A stretch of DNA of 64,000 bases from Methylovirgula sp. Lineage in GTDB: Bacteria > Pseudomonadota > Alphaproteobacteria > Rhizobiales > Beijerinckiaceae. Numbering within the stretch: position 1 is the first letter of the stretch; every line of letters begins with the position of its first letter. Where the stretch lies: NCBI RefSeq assembly GCF_037200945.1, contig NZ_JBBCGP010000001.1, positions 1,238,501-1,302,500 of the forward strand, given 5' to 3'. The notes below the pieces were generated by a model that was not told the DNA's origin, searched no databases, and was given only the letters and a program-made list of their open reading frames with translations. Shown one piece after another: positions 8,824 through 16,757 of the stretch. A program made the position numbers and the translations under genes.

Positions 8824-8839
8824 TGTGTATTGATACACA
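8824..8839 (-). promoter_or_regulatory. Palindromic operator upstream of hicA
   Basis: Perfect 7-bp arms around a 2-bp centre (TGTGTAT-TG-ATACACA), ending seven bases before the hicA start codon. About 25 bp further upstream a direct repeat of ATGCGTATTG (about 8862-8882) shares the GTATTGAT core. This is the expected place for autorepression by the HicB ribbon-helix-helix domain. Confidence 0.65.
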
Positions 8840-9416
8840 TTCTTGGTCGCGTGTCAATGGTATGCGTATTGATGCGTATTGCAAGGCGATGCGCCTTTAT
8901 TCTCGCTGTCGATCTTGGCCGCCACCCACGTTATTTTCCGCTTAGCCCATTTTTTCTGCCCCTGGCGCCGGCTGCGTCCGTCATCACAAGCACCGCTTTC
9001 CTCGGCCTTATTCTTCTTGCAACATTTTTGGCTGCGTCTTTCGGCCTGCGCTGCGTCTCCTAAACCAGCGCCGCCGCCGTCGCGCGCGCTCAGCAATGAT
9101 GAATTGCCTTTATATTCAATGGTGATCGCGCTTTATCGTGAGGCGCGCGTCGTGCAACAACTTCTTGCCGCCATCGACGCGCTCGCCTATCCGCGCGCCA
9201 AGCTGGATGTGAAACTCGTTCTCGAACAAGACGATCACGAAACGTTTGAAGCCTTGCAGCATCTCGGCATGCCGCCGTTCTGCGAAGTGATCGTCGCGCC
9301 GCGGGGAGCGCCGCAGACAAAGCCGCGCGCTCTCAATGTCCGATTGCCGTTGTTCAGAGGCAAATTGGTTGCGGTCTACGACGCCGAAGATATTCCGGAT
9401 CCGCAGCAGCTTCGTC

Positions 9417-9437
9417 TCGCGGCCTCGCGGCCTCGCG
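9417..9437. repeat. 8-bp tandem duplication causing a frameshift
   Basis: The unit TCGCGGCC is present twice, followed by TCGCG. Removing one unit joins QLRLAAS to RFAAAPASLACLQAQLAIDN and restores the glycosyltransferase frame. Its length equals the 8-bp target duplications nearby, so it may be the scar of a precisely excised element. Simple replication slippage would look the same. Confidence 0.7.
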
Positions 9438-9612
9438 TTTCGCTGCGGCGCCGGCGAGCCTCGCCTGCCTTCAGGCGCAGCTTGCAATCGACAATATCGG
9501 TGACGGTTGGATGCCGGCGCTTTTCGCCATCGAATATGCCGCACTCTTTGACGTGATCAATCCTGGACTCTCGGCTCTCGGAATCCCGTTTTCGCTCGGC
9601 GGTACGTCCAAC

Positions 9613-9678
9613 CATTTCCGCGGACTTATGTAGCAAGCTCACTTCAAGGTGAGTTTGCTACATAAGTCCGCATTTCCG
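9613..9678. mobile_element. 50-bp palindromic element with 8-bp target duplication
   Basis: The direct repeat CATTTCCG (9613-9620 and 9671-9678) flanks a 50-bp near-perfect palindrome at 9621-9670. Its arms share CGGACTTATGTAGCAA, one mismatch, then CTCAC, with a short central turn. The insertion puts a TAG stop in frame and shifts the frame. Deleting 58 bp restores NHFRTDVFRRVGGWDAWNV. It looks like a minimal element made of two inverted ends. The ends do not match those of either toxin-antitoxin cassette. Confidence 0.8.
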
Positions 9679-10310
9679 CACGGATGTCTTTCGGCGTGTT
9701 GGCGGCTGGGATGCTTGGAATGTCACGGAGGACGCCGACATCGGGTTTCGCCTCGCGCGCTTTGGCTATGATTCCGAAACATTGGCCTCGACGACCTATG
9801 AGGAAGCACCGATCTCGCTCGCCGCGTTCTTCAAGCAACGGCGGCGCTGGTGCAAGGGCTGGTATCAGACTTTCATCGTCCTTTGGCGCCGGCCGCGGCG
9901 CCTGTTGCAGCAGGCAGGGTTTGCGCGCAGTGGCGCGCTGACACTGGCTCTGCTGGCGAATATTTTGGGTTCGTTGGCCGCGCCTTTATGCGCCATCTGC
10001 GTCGGTGCGGATGTTTTGCTCGGCGCCAAAGCTTTCCCTGCCAATGTCTGGGAGGATGCGCTTGCTGCTTTATGGACGATGGTGATTGTGGGGGGTGTCC
10101 CAACGGTCTTGTGGCCGGCGTTCAAAGGCATGAAACGGCGCAGGCTGTTGCATGTTTGGCCGGTTTTGTTTTTGCTGCCCGCCTATTCACTCATCATCTG
10201 CGCAGCAGCGTGGGTCGCATTGTATGACCTCTTCCGGCACCCGCATCATTGGTTGAAGACGGAACATGGGCAAGGCCGCCGCGGCGCGCAGCGAAGTGAT
10301 TCGAAGACGT

Positions 10311-10598
10311 TTAATCAGGCCGCTGGGTTCGGCCGCGCGCGATTAAGAATTTTCGGCTGACGCTTTCGGACATTTCCATATAGGCGTTGCTCGCGTCTTC
10401 GAAGAGTTCGCCCAGTTCAAGAGGTATTTCCGCGCGGCGTTGAAGGAGTACGTCGAGCATCATTTGATGATCGGCAAGCGCTTGTCGTAAAGAGCTTGAG
10501 AGTCCTTCGAGGACGATTTTCGTTTCGGCTGAGCGCCAAGCTGGTGTTGGCGCGGGGGAGGCGCTTTGGGGGGAGCGAGGAGGTTGGTTCATGGTCAT
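10311..10598 (-). CDS. Small hypothetical protein
   Basis: 95 residues from the ATG at 10598, preceded by GAGCAG. It begins with a Pro/Ser/Ala-rich stretch (MNQPPRSPQSASPAPTPAW) followed by a mostly helical region (VLEGLSSSLRQALADHQMMLDVLLQRRAEIPLELGELFEDASNAYMEMSESV). There is no signal peptide or membrane segment. Its 3' end overlaps the end of the broken glycosyltransferase reading frame on the opposite strand. I do not recognise a family. Confidence 0.5.
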   Translation of the reverse strand: MTMNQPPRSPQSASPAPTPAWRSAETKIVLEGLSSSLRQALADHQMMLDVLLQRRAEIPLELGELFEDASNAYMEMSESVSRKFLIARGRTQRPD

Positions 10599-10821
10599 GT
10601 TCTGCTCAGAGCCCAGAGAGTCGCCGCCCAAACAGCTTGTCATCGGAGCGGCGAGGTTGAATAGGTAGCCATAAGGCGCAGGCGAACTGACCCATCTGCC
10701 CTCTTGACTGTTTTCCTTTTCGACGCCTCGCCGACGCAGGAATTGCCGACGCGGCCATTTGATAGTAGGGCCTCGTGCCACGCCGGTTGCGTGCTGGCGC
10801 ACACATCCGGGACATAGCGAT

Positions 10822-12543
10822 ATGACTGCCTCAGACGATCGATCCGCCACGCCGCTCACGCTTCACGCCGCGGCGAACATTGCTAGTGCGTGGCCTTTTG
10901 AAGAGGCGCGGAAAATCGTCGCGCGCGTTGCCCGCACGGGTCAGAGCGAAGTGATTTTCGAGACGGGCTACGGTCCTTCCGGCTTGCCGCATATCGGTAC
11001 GTTCGGCGAAGTTGCGCGCACGACCATGGTGCGTCACGCATTCCGCATTCTCACCGACGACAAGATCAAGACGCGGCTCATCGCCTTTTCCGATGATATG
11101 GACGGGCTGCGGAAAGTGCCCGACAACGTTCCGAACAAGGACATGATTGCTGCGCATCTGGGCAAGCCGCTTACGCAAATCCCCGATCCCTTCGGCACGC
11201 ATTCGAGCTTCGGCGCGCATAACAACGCCCGGCTGCGCGGTTTTCTCGATGAGTTCGGCTTCGATTACGAATTCGCCTCGGCGACAGACTATTACACGTC
11301 GGGCCGTTTCGATGCCGCATTGCTCCACATACTTGCGCGTTACGAGGCGGTGATGGCGATCATGCTGCCGAGTTTCCGGCAGGAGCGGGCGGCAACCTAT
11401 TCGCCGTTTCTGCCAATCCACCCGAAGACCGGCATCGTCATGCAGGTGCCGATCGAGATTGTCGACGCGGCTGCGGGCGAGATTGCATGGAATGACCCGG
11501 CGACGAACGAGAGCTTCGTGACGCGCGTGACTGGCGGTCATGCCAAGCTGCAATGGAAGCCCGATTGGGCGATGCGCTGGTATGCGCTTGGCATCGACTA
11601 TGAGATGGCGGGAAAAGATCTGATCGATTCGGTGAAGCTTTCTGGCGAGATCGTTCGCGCTTTGGGCGGCGTGCCGCCCGAAGGTTTCAATTACGAGCTT
11701 TTCCTTGATGAGAAGGGGCAGAAGATTTCGAAGTCGAAGGGCAACGGCCTTTCGATCGAGGAATGGCTGACCTATGCCAGTCCGGAGAGCCTCTCGCTCT
11801 TCATGTATCAGAAGCCGTCGGCGGCAAAGCGGCTCTATTTCGATGTCATTCCGCGTACTGTCGACGATTATCTGACTTTCCTGGAGGCCTATCCGCGCCA
11901 GGACTTGAAAGAGCAGCTCGGCAATCCCGTCTGGCACATCCATGCCGGCAATCCGCCGGCGCCGGAACTGCTGCGCCATGAAGGTCGCGGCACGGCGATC
12001 TCGTTCGGCATGCTGCTCAATCTCGCCGCGGTCGCCAATAGCGAAGACCCGCAAGTGCTCTGGGGGTTCCTGCGTCGCTACGCGCCAGATGTCACACCGC
12101 AGACGCATCCGCAGCTCGACAAGCTCATCGTCTATGCGGTGCGCTATTTCCGCGATTTCGTGCGGCCCAGCAAAACATATCGCGCGCCGGATGAGGTGGA
12201 GCGCGAAGCGCTGGAGATGCTTTCGCATGTGCTCGCCGGGCTGCCGCACGACGTCAGCGCGGAAGACATTCAGACGGCGCTTTACGATATTGCGCGGCCG
12301 ATCCCGCGCTATCAGGATTTGAAGGCGAAGAGCGCCACCCCGGAGCGGCCGGGCGTCTCGAACGAATGGTTCAACATGCTTTATCAGGTCTTGCTCGGCG
12401 AAAGCCGCGGGCCGCGCTTCGGGTCCTTCGTCGCGTTGTACGGACTGTCCGAGACACGGCGATTGATCGCTGATGCGCTCGCGGGCGAACTGATCCGCCG
12501 TCACGCTGAATTTCTGGCCGAGCGGAACGGCAACGGCGCTTGA
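10822..12543 (+). CDS. lysK: Lysine--tRNA ligase, class I
   Basis: 573 residues from the ATG at 10822; an in-frame start 21 codons earlier adds a non-conserved segment. It carries the class I signature GYGPSGLPHIGTFGEV (HIGH-like) and KISKSKGNGLSIEEWL (KMSKS-like). The length and order of conserved blocks match archaeal/alphaproteobacterial-type LysRS, unrelated to the class II LysS of most bacteria. It charges tRNA-Lys. It stands alone, between a small unknown gene and a convergent membrane protein gene. Confidence 0.95.
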   Translation: MTASDDRSATPLTLHAAANIASAWPFEEARKIVARVARTGQSEVIFETGYGPSGLPHIGTFGEVARTTMVRHAFRILTDDKIKTRLIAFSDDMDGLRKVPDNVPNKDMIAAHLGKPLTQIPDPFGTHSSFGAHNNARLRGFLDEFGFDYEFASATDYYTSGRFDAALLHILARYEAVMAIMLPSFRQERAATYSPFLPIHPKTGIVMQVPIEIVDAAAGEIAWNDPATNESFVTRVTGGHAKLQWKPDWAMRWYALGIDYEMAGKDLIDSVKLSGEIVRALGGVPPEGFNYELFLDEKGQKISKSKGNGLSIEEWLTYASPESLSLFMYQKPSAAKRLYFDVIPRTVDDYLTFLEAYPRQDLKEQLGNPVWHIHAGNPPAPELLRHEGRGTAISFGMLLNLAAVANSEDPQVLWGFLRRYAPDVTPQTHPQLDKLIVYAVRYFRDFVRPSKTYRAPDEVEREALEMLSHVLAGLPHDVSAEDIQTALYDIARPIPRYQDLKAKSATPERPGVSNEWFNMLYQVLLGESRGPRFGSFVALYGLSETRRLIADALAGELIRRHAEFLAERNGNGA

Positions 12544-12551
12544 TGCGCCAG

Positions 12552-13244
12552 CTAATGCCCAACGGGATGATGGCTGAGCCAGGATAGGGCAGAGAGATAT
12601 CTCCACGCCGTCCAGCCGCCGAGACCGAGCAAAGCGACGAGAACGGCGGACCCGAAGAATTCGATGAAGAAGCCAAAGACCATGCCGAAGACATTTCGGC
12701 GGCGCGGCTTTGGCGCTGCCGCCGAGGGCTGATGTCGCGCAGCCACTTTCTCTTGTGTTTCGATCTGCGCCCGGGCGGCCTGAGCGAGGGTCGTATCGCC
12801 GGCAAGCGCCTTGTCGCGTTCGATCAGCCGCCGGGCGATATAATCGGTGATCGCCTCGACCATCGGCTCAAGCCGCTCGCCCTCGGCGATGGTCACGCGA
12901 CCAAGACGCGTGTCCTGCAGAAAACGATAGGCGCGCCGGTCGCGGCCCATTTCGACGAAGGCGATCATATCGACGAAGAGGCGCGGCCGTTCGCTGGGTA
13001 CGAGCGCGACATCGAACAGATCGACATCTTTCGGCACTTCGGCAATGACTGGCAGCAATTCATCCCGCAGCATTTCGAGCCGAGCGATCTCGGCGCCCCG
13101 CAATTCGGAAACGACGCGGCTGCGCTCAGCGTCATCGACACGCGCCAGACGCATGGCGCGCCGCAGCTTCTCGGCTGCCGGGGGTAGTTCAGGTTGCGCT
13201 TCGGACGGATGACTTCCGTTTGGCAGCGGGGATGCGCTTTCCAA
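12552..13244 (-). CDS. Hypothetical protein with C-terminal membrane segment
   Basis: 230 residues. An acidic, helical cytoplasmic region (for example LRRAMRLARVDDAERSRVVSELRGAEIARLEMLRDEL and RLFVDMIAFVEMGRDRRAYRFLQDTRLGRVTIAEG) is followed by a basic linker PKPRRRNVFGMV and a single hydrophobic stretch (FGFFIEFFGSAVLVALLGLGGWTAWRYL). It is probably an inner-membrane protein with a large cytoplasmic head. It is convergent with lysK. I recognise no family. Confidence 0.7.
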   Translation of the reverse strand: MESASPLPNGSHPSEAQPELPPAAEKLRRAMRLARVDDAERSRVVSELRGAEIARLEMLRDELLPVIAEVPKDVDLFDVALVPSERPRLFVDMIAFVEMGRDRRAYRFLQDTRLGRVTIAEGERLEPMVEAITDYIARRLIERDKALAGDTTLAQAARAQIETQEKVAARHQPSAAAPKPRRRNVFGMVFGFFIEFFGSAVLVALLGLGGWTAWRYLSALSWLSHHPVGH

Positions 13245-13371
13245 CGCCGGCTCCTTCGTTAAGACTTTCTTAACCTAGAGGAAACCGGCGCTCAGGCAAA
13301 GGCGGCGAGCGCCGTGCGCAAAAGTGTGCGCGGTTTTACGCATTGAACGACGCTTTATCCCTTTGAATTTC

Positions 13372-13421
13372 GAGCATCTTATCTGCCCCCTCAGGTGCGC
13401 TCACCTGATGGCAGGATGCTC
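13372..13421 (-). terminator. Large interrupted hairpin at the 3' end of the fhc operon
   Basis: Nested complementary blocks GAGCATC/GATGCTC, CTGCC/GGCAG and TCAGGTG/CACCTGA pair around a four-base loop, ending at the last base of the fhcC stop codon. There is no T-run behind it, so it could be a Rho-dependent end, an mRNA-stabilising structure or a dispersed repeat. Only the fold is certain. Confidence 0.5.
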
Positions 13422-14224
13422 TACCCAGGGATGAAAATTTCGCCCTTGCCGAGCACCGACATATCGCCGGCAAAGCGATGCAGCGGGCTGCGGAAAAACC
13501 TGTCGACCCCGGCACTTTCCGGTTTCAACGCGCGGCCGATGGCCGTGGCGAAGGCGGCGAAATAGCTGCCGCAATCGACGAAATACGGCGGCAGCTCCGG
13601 CGGATTGGCGAGCGCCAATGTCCCGCGGCGCATCAGATAGCCGGGATTGAGGCCGACCGCGCCGAGCACGATCAAAGTCCCCGCGACGAGCCGACTGCCG
13701 AGCCAATCGCCGGCGTCGCCTTCGATAATGATCGTGCCGCGTCGCAGCCGATCACCGGCGCGATCGCCGACCGTGCCGCGCACGATCAGCAGGCCGCCGC
13801 TCATCCCGTGGATTTCGCCTTCGCGTGGGGCGCCAAGAAAATCGCCGGCATCGCCGATGATTTCGAGCCTGCCGCTTTCAATGCCGGAGCCGGCATAGGG
13901 GCCGACATGACCTTTCACGATCACTTCGCCGCCCGCGAGCTTGCGGCCGAGATTGCTGCCGGCGTCGCCGGTCAGCACGACACGTCCGCTCGTGGCGGCA
14001 GCGCCGACATTGTCGAAGCGCTCAGAGCCGCCCTCGAAACGGATTTCATCGGCGCTACCGGCGCGAATGCCAAAAATATCGCCGACCTTGGCTGGCTCTT
14101 TCGTCGTCGCCAGATCGATCGCGGCGATCTCCTTCGCGCTCTTATCTTTGAGGAGATTGGGCACGAGCGGCGAAAGATCGAGCCGCTGCGGCGGCTGTGC
14201 TTTGAGCGTCAGAACAAGCGTCAC
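13421..14224 (-). CDS. fhcC: FhcC, formyltransferase/hydrolase complex subunit C
   Basis: 267 residues. The start is the GTG at 14224, which overlaps the fhcD stop codon (GTGA) and gives VTLVLTLKAQPPQRLDL. The protein is built of short glycine-rich repeats (GDAGSNLGRKLAGGEVIVKGHVG, GDAGDFLGAPREGEIHG, GDAGDWLGSRLVAGTLIV) forming the right-handed beta-helix of the FwdC/GltB-like family. In methylotrophs it is a structural subunit of the Fhc complex that turns formyl-H4MPT into formate. It is the last gene of fhcBADC. Confidence 0.93.
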   Translation of the reverse strand: MTLVLTLKAQPPQRLDLSPLVPNLLKDKSAKEIAAIDLATTKEPAKVGDIFGIRAGSADEIRFEGGSERFDNVGAAATSGRVVLTGDAGSNLGRKLAGGEVIVKGHVGPYAGSGIESGRLEIIGDAGDFLGAPREGEIHGMSGGLLIVRGTVGDRAGDRLRRGTIIIEGDAGDWLGSRLVAGTLIVLGAVGLNPGYLMRRGTLALANPPELPPYFVDCGSYFAAFATAIGRALKPESAGVDRFFRSPLHRFAGDMSVLGKGEIFIPG

Positions 14225-15129
14225 GGCGCCAATTCCTTCAAATGAAAGTGGAAAGGTCCGAGCTTGCCGCCGTAATTGCCGGCGCTGACGCGGCGGGCGC
14301 CGCGTTTCGCACCGAGCTTGACGATGGCGGCGAGGCCGGCGCGCATGGCATCGGCGACGGCGGCCTCGGTGAGCCCGTCGATCACGATTTCGAGAACGCA
14401 ATTGAGATCGTCGTCGAGCGAGGTCGCGACCTGCCCGCGCAAGGTCGGGCAGAAGGCGTCGTTGGTCGAGGCGTGCAACACCTTATAGCGCGAGCCGACT
14501 TTCGAGCCGGAGCGGACGATGCCGCCGGGGAAGGGCATGATCGCGCCCTTCACCTTGTCCATCGCCTCCTTCGCCGCCTCGGCGGCGCGGAGCGTCGATT
14601 CATAATCGGCGCCGCAGATGAGCAGATTGCCGCCGCCGACCGCGCCTTTGGTGAAGCTTGTCGTGGCCTCGCAGAGGAATTCGCCGTCCATGACGGGGAT
14701 GCGCCAGAAATGGCGGTCACCGAACTTCTTCGAGATCTGCCAGCCGTCGCCGAAATACCGCAAAAGATCGCCGACCTTCAATTCATCGGGCGCCTTCAAG
14801 TCGGCGAAACAGGCGGAACCGGGCGAGGTCAATACGCATTGGCCGACGCGGTTCGTGATCTGATTTTGCAATTCGGTGGACGACATCGCGAAGACCAGCA
14901 CGCGCACGCCTGGCCGTCCGTCCGGCGTGTCGCGTGGATCGACTTCAACGTCGATGCCGGCTTCGACGCCGCAGCCGATGACCGACGTGGCAAAGCCCGT
15001 CATCGTGACGGCGGCTTGGCGCGCCCATTTCCGGTTCGGCCCGGTGATGAGCAGCGCGGTGCCGCGCATCGGAAAAGCTTCAGCGAAGCTATCGTCGATG
15101 CGCACGCCGTTGCGCGTTATCCCTGGCAT
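14221..15129 (-). CDS. fhcD: FhcD, formylmethanofuran:H4MPT formyltransferase subunit
   Basis: 302 residues, homologous to archaeal Ftr: IDDSFAEAFPMRGTALLITG at the N-terminus, GCGVEAGIDVEVDPRDTPDGRPG, FWRIPVMDGEFLCEATT and KGAIMPFPGGIVRSGSKVGSRYKVLHASTNDAFCPTL. It moves the formyl group from formyl-H4MPT to the furan cofactor (methylofuran) within the Fhc complex. Its 5' end overlaps the end of fhcA by 13 bases, which points to tight co-translation. Confidence 0.95.
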   Translation of the reverse strand: MPGITRNGVRIDDSFAEAFPMRGTALLITGPNRKWARQAAVTMTGFATSVIGCGVEAGIDVEVDPRDTPDGRPGVRVLVFAMSSTELQNQITNRVGQCVLTSPGSACFADLKAPDELKVGDLLRYFGDGWQISKKFGDRHFWRIPVMDGEFLCEATTSFTKGAVGGGNLLICGADYESTLRAAEAAKEAMDKVKGAIMPFPGGIVRSGSKVGSRYKVLHASTNDAFCPTLRGQVATSLDDDLNCVLEIVIDGLTEAAVADAMRAGLAAIVKLGAKRGARRVSAGNYGGKLGPFHFHLKELAP

Positions 15130-16757
15130 GCAACCTCCTCAAAGGCATGGTCAAGACCGATCGCGTTTTCCGGCACTTTGAACAGATCGCGCGAAAGGCC
15201 ATAGGCCTCGTCGTAATAACGCGACAGGCGACGGTCGATGTTGGAATCGTAGCTCGGCTGCACGGTCAGCGCGCGGCCGGTGCGATAATGCGTGATCTTG
15301 CCGTCGCGCACGACGAGGTCGCCGTCCTTGAAGACGAGATGTGCGTGGCGGAAGGCCTCGGCGCGATCTGCGGGATCATCGTTATAGACCGCGATGTCGG
15401 CGAGTGCGCCCGCCGCCAGATGGCCGCGATCCTTGAGGCCGAGCAGTTTCGCCGGCGCGACACGCGTCATGGTCGCGATTTCGCTGAACGAATATTCGCG
15501 CTCGATCGACGGCAATGTCGTCAGCTCAACGGCTTCCTTGGGCAGATCGGCAAGCCATTTGTTGCGCAGGTCGCGGCTCATGATCAGCGCGAAGAGTTCA
15601 GGATAGGTCGTATAGGGCGCGCCGTTCGGATGATCGGTCGTGAAGAAGACCTGCGCCGGATTATTGATGAGCAGGAAGAGTTCGAGACCCGCCGCCCATT
15701 GGATGGCGTTGTAGAAACTGTCGGCCTTGTAGAGATAAGGCACGACGCCAGCGCCGTTGACTTCACCGTCGAAGATCACCGATTTGCGTGGCTTGGCGGT
15801 GCCGACCGAGGCGAACTGGCGAATGACGTCACAGGAGATCGTCACCGTCTGGCGGAACATCACCTGACCGACGTCGATCGTGACATTCGGTGTCGAATTG
15901 ACGGCGGCGGCGAGCTGCGCCGCGCCGGACGAAAACCCGCGCTTGCCGTCTTTGCCGTAGGCGTAGAATTGTAGATGCGCGAGATGCAGCGGCTTGCCTT
16001 CGGCCGCTTGCAGCGTGCGCAGCGCCGTATCGACATTGCCGCCGATACCAAGGTTATTGGTGTGGAGATGCAATGGATGGGCGATACCAATGTCCATCAC
16101 GCCCTGCTGCAAAGCGTGGGTGATTTGCCGCGAACTGACGCCATAGAACGGCACGACATCGTCGAGATCGTAGGTGCGCGCATTGTCGGCGAAAGCGACG
16201 GACCCACCAGGATTGATGCTCTTGATGCCGAGGCCTTTGGTCTGGGCCAGCGCCGAGGCGAGATAATCAGCGATTGCGGTTCGATTCTTGCCGGCATCGC
16301 GCAGAAGCGAGAGCAGGAAATCGTCTTCGCCGACGACCGCCAGAATGCCCTTGTCGATGATCGGCATGTCGGCGAGTTCGAGATGCGAATGCAACGCCGT
16401 ATGCGTCGGCACCGCCGGCTCGATGACGGTGGTGAAGCCCATCGCGGCATAGCGGCAGCCGGTCTCAAAGGTCGACCAGCCGGCGGTCGAAAGCGGCGTC
16501 TCGGCCGGGCGCGCGACATGGGCGCGATGGTTTTCCGGCAGCAGCAGGCGTGCTGTGTTCACATTGCCGCCGGCAATATGGGAATGAATGTCGATCGCAC
16601 CGGCCATGACGATCTTGCCGGACACGTCGAAGACATGATCTGGCGTCTCGCCTTGCGGGGCGTCGATAATGCGCGAATCGCGAATCCAGAGGTCGCCCAC
16701 GCCGTCCTTCCCGTTGGCGGGATCGACGACATGGCCGCCGGTCAGGCGTATCAACAT
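15117..16757 (-). CDS. fhcA: FhcA, formyltransferase/hydrolase complex catalytic subunit
   Basis: 546 residues from the ATG at 16757, overlapping the fhcB stop. It is an amidohydrolase-type protein: IRLTGGHVVDPANGKDGVGDL, the metal-binding AGAIDIHSHIAGGNVNTARLLLPE, TGCRYAAMGFTTVIEPA, HLHTNNLGIGGNVDTAL and FFTTDHPNGAPYTTYPELF. In methylotrophs this FwdA homologue hydrolyses formyl-methylofuran to formate instead of reducing CO2. It is the catalytic heart of the complex encoded by fhcBADC. Confidence 0.95.
   Translation of the reverse strand: MLIRLTGGHVVDPANGKDGVGDLWIRDSRIIDAPQGETPDHVFDVSGKIVMAGAIDIHSHIAGGNVNTARLLLPENHRAHVARPAETPLSTAGWSTFETGCRYAAMGFTTVIEPAVPTHTALHSHLELADMPIIDKGILAVVGEDDFLLSLLRDAGKNRTAIADYLASALAQTKGLGIKSINPGGSVAFADNARTYDLDDVVPFYGVSSRQITHALQQGVMDIGIAHPLHLHTNNLGIGGNVDTALRTLQAAEGKPLHLAHLQFYAYGKDGKRGFSSGAAQLAAAVNSTPNVTIDVGQVMFRQTVTISCDVIRQFASVGTAKPRKSVIFDGEVNGAGVVPYLYKADSFYNAIQWAAGLELFLLINNPAQVFFTTDHPNGAPYTTYPELFALIMSRDLRNKWLADLPKEAVELTTLPSIEREYSFSEIATMTRVAPAKLLGLKDRGHLAAGALADIAVYNDDPADRAEAFRHAHLVFKDGDLVVRDGKITHYRTGRALTVQPSYDSNIDRRLSRYYDEAYGLSRDLFKVPENAIGLDHAFEEVACQG

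Larger units (their letters stand above)
8010..8955. mobile_element. Transposase-less cassette carrying hicBA, with 8-bp target duplication
   Basis: The element body is 8018-8947 (930 bp). It is flanked by the direct repeat CATTTTTT at 8010-8017 and 8948-8955. The ends are inverted repeats of 24 bp with 19 matches: shared blocks GGCTA, CGGAA, TA and CGTGGGT at 8018-8041 and, inverted, at 8924-8947. Removing the body plus one repeat joins GCA TTT TTT to CTG CCC CTG and restores the glycosyltransferase frame (AAFFLPLAPAAS). Only hicB, hicA and their operator are inside; there is no transposase. It would be a non-autonomous element mobilised in trans. Ends beginning GG with an 8-bp duplication fit ISL3-like elements, but the family is not established. 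Confidence 0.85.
7321..10360 (+). pseudogene. Family 2 glycosyltransferase gene, disrupted by five lesions
   Basis: Fragments in three frames add up to one membrane glycosyltransferase. An N-terminal domain (IGFLAHYGVSFARLANAVE, resembling a GspE N-terminal domain) is followed by two transmembrane helices, a GT2 core with YDAEDIPDP (DXD), TEDADIGFRLARFGY and QRRRWCKGW (QXXRW), and C-terminal helices. Lesions: an extra T in the six-T run 7626-7631; a 938-bp insertion at 8018-8955; a shift near 9031-9058 beside a repeated GCTGCGTCT; an 8-bp tandem duplication at 9417-9432; and a 58-bp insertion at 9621-9678 with an in-frame stop. The upstream start (about 7321) is uncertain. The gene cannot make a full product. 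Confidence 0.85.
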
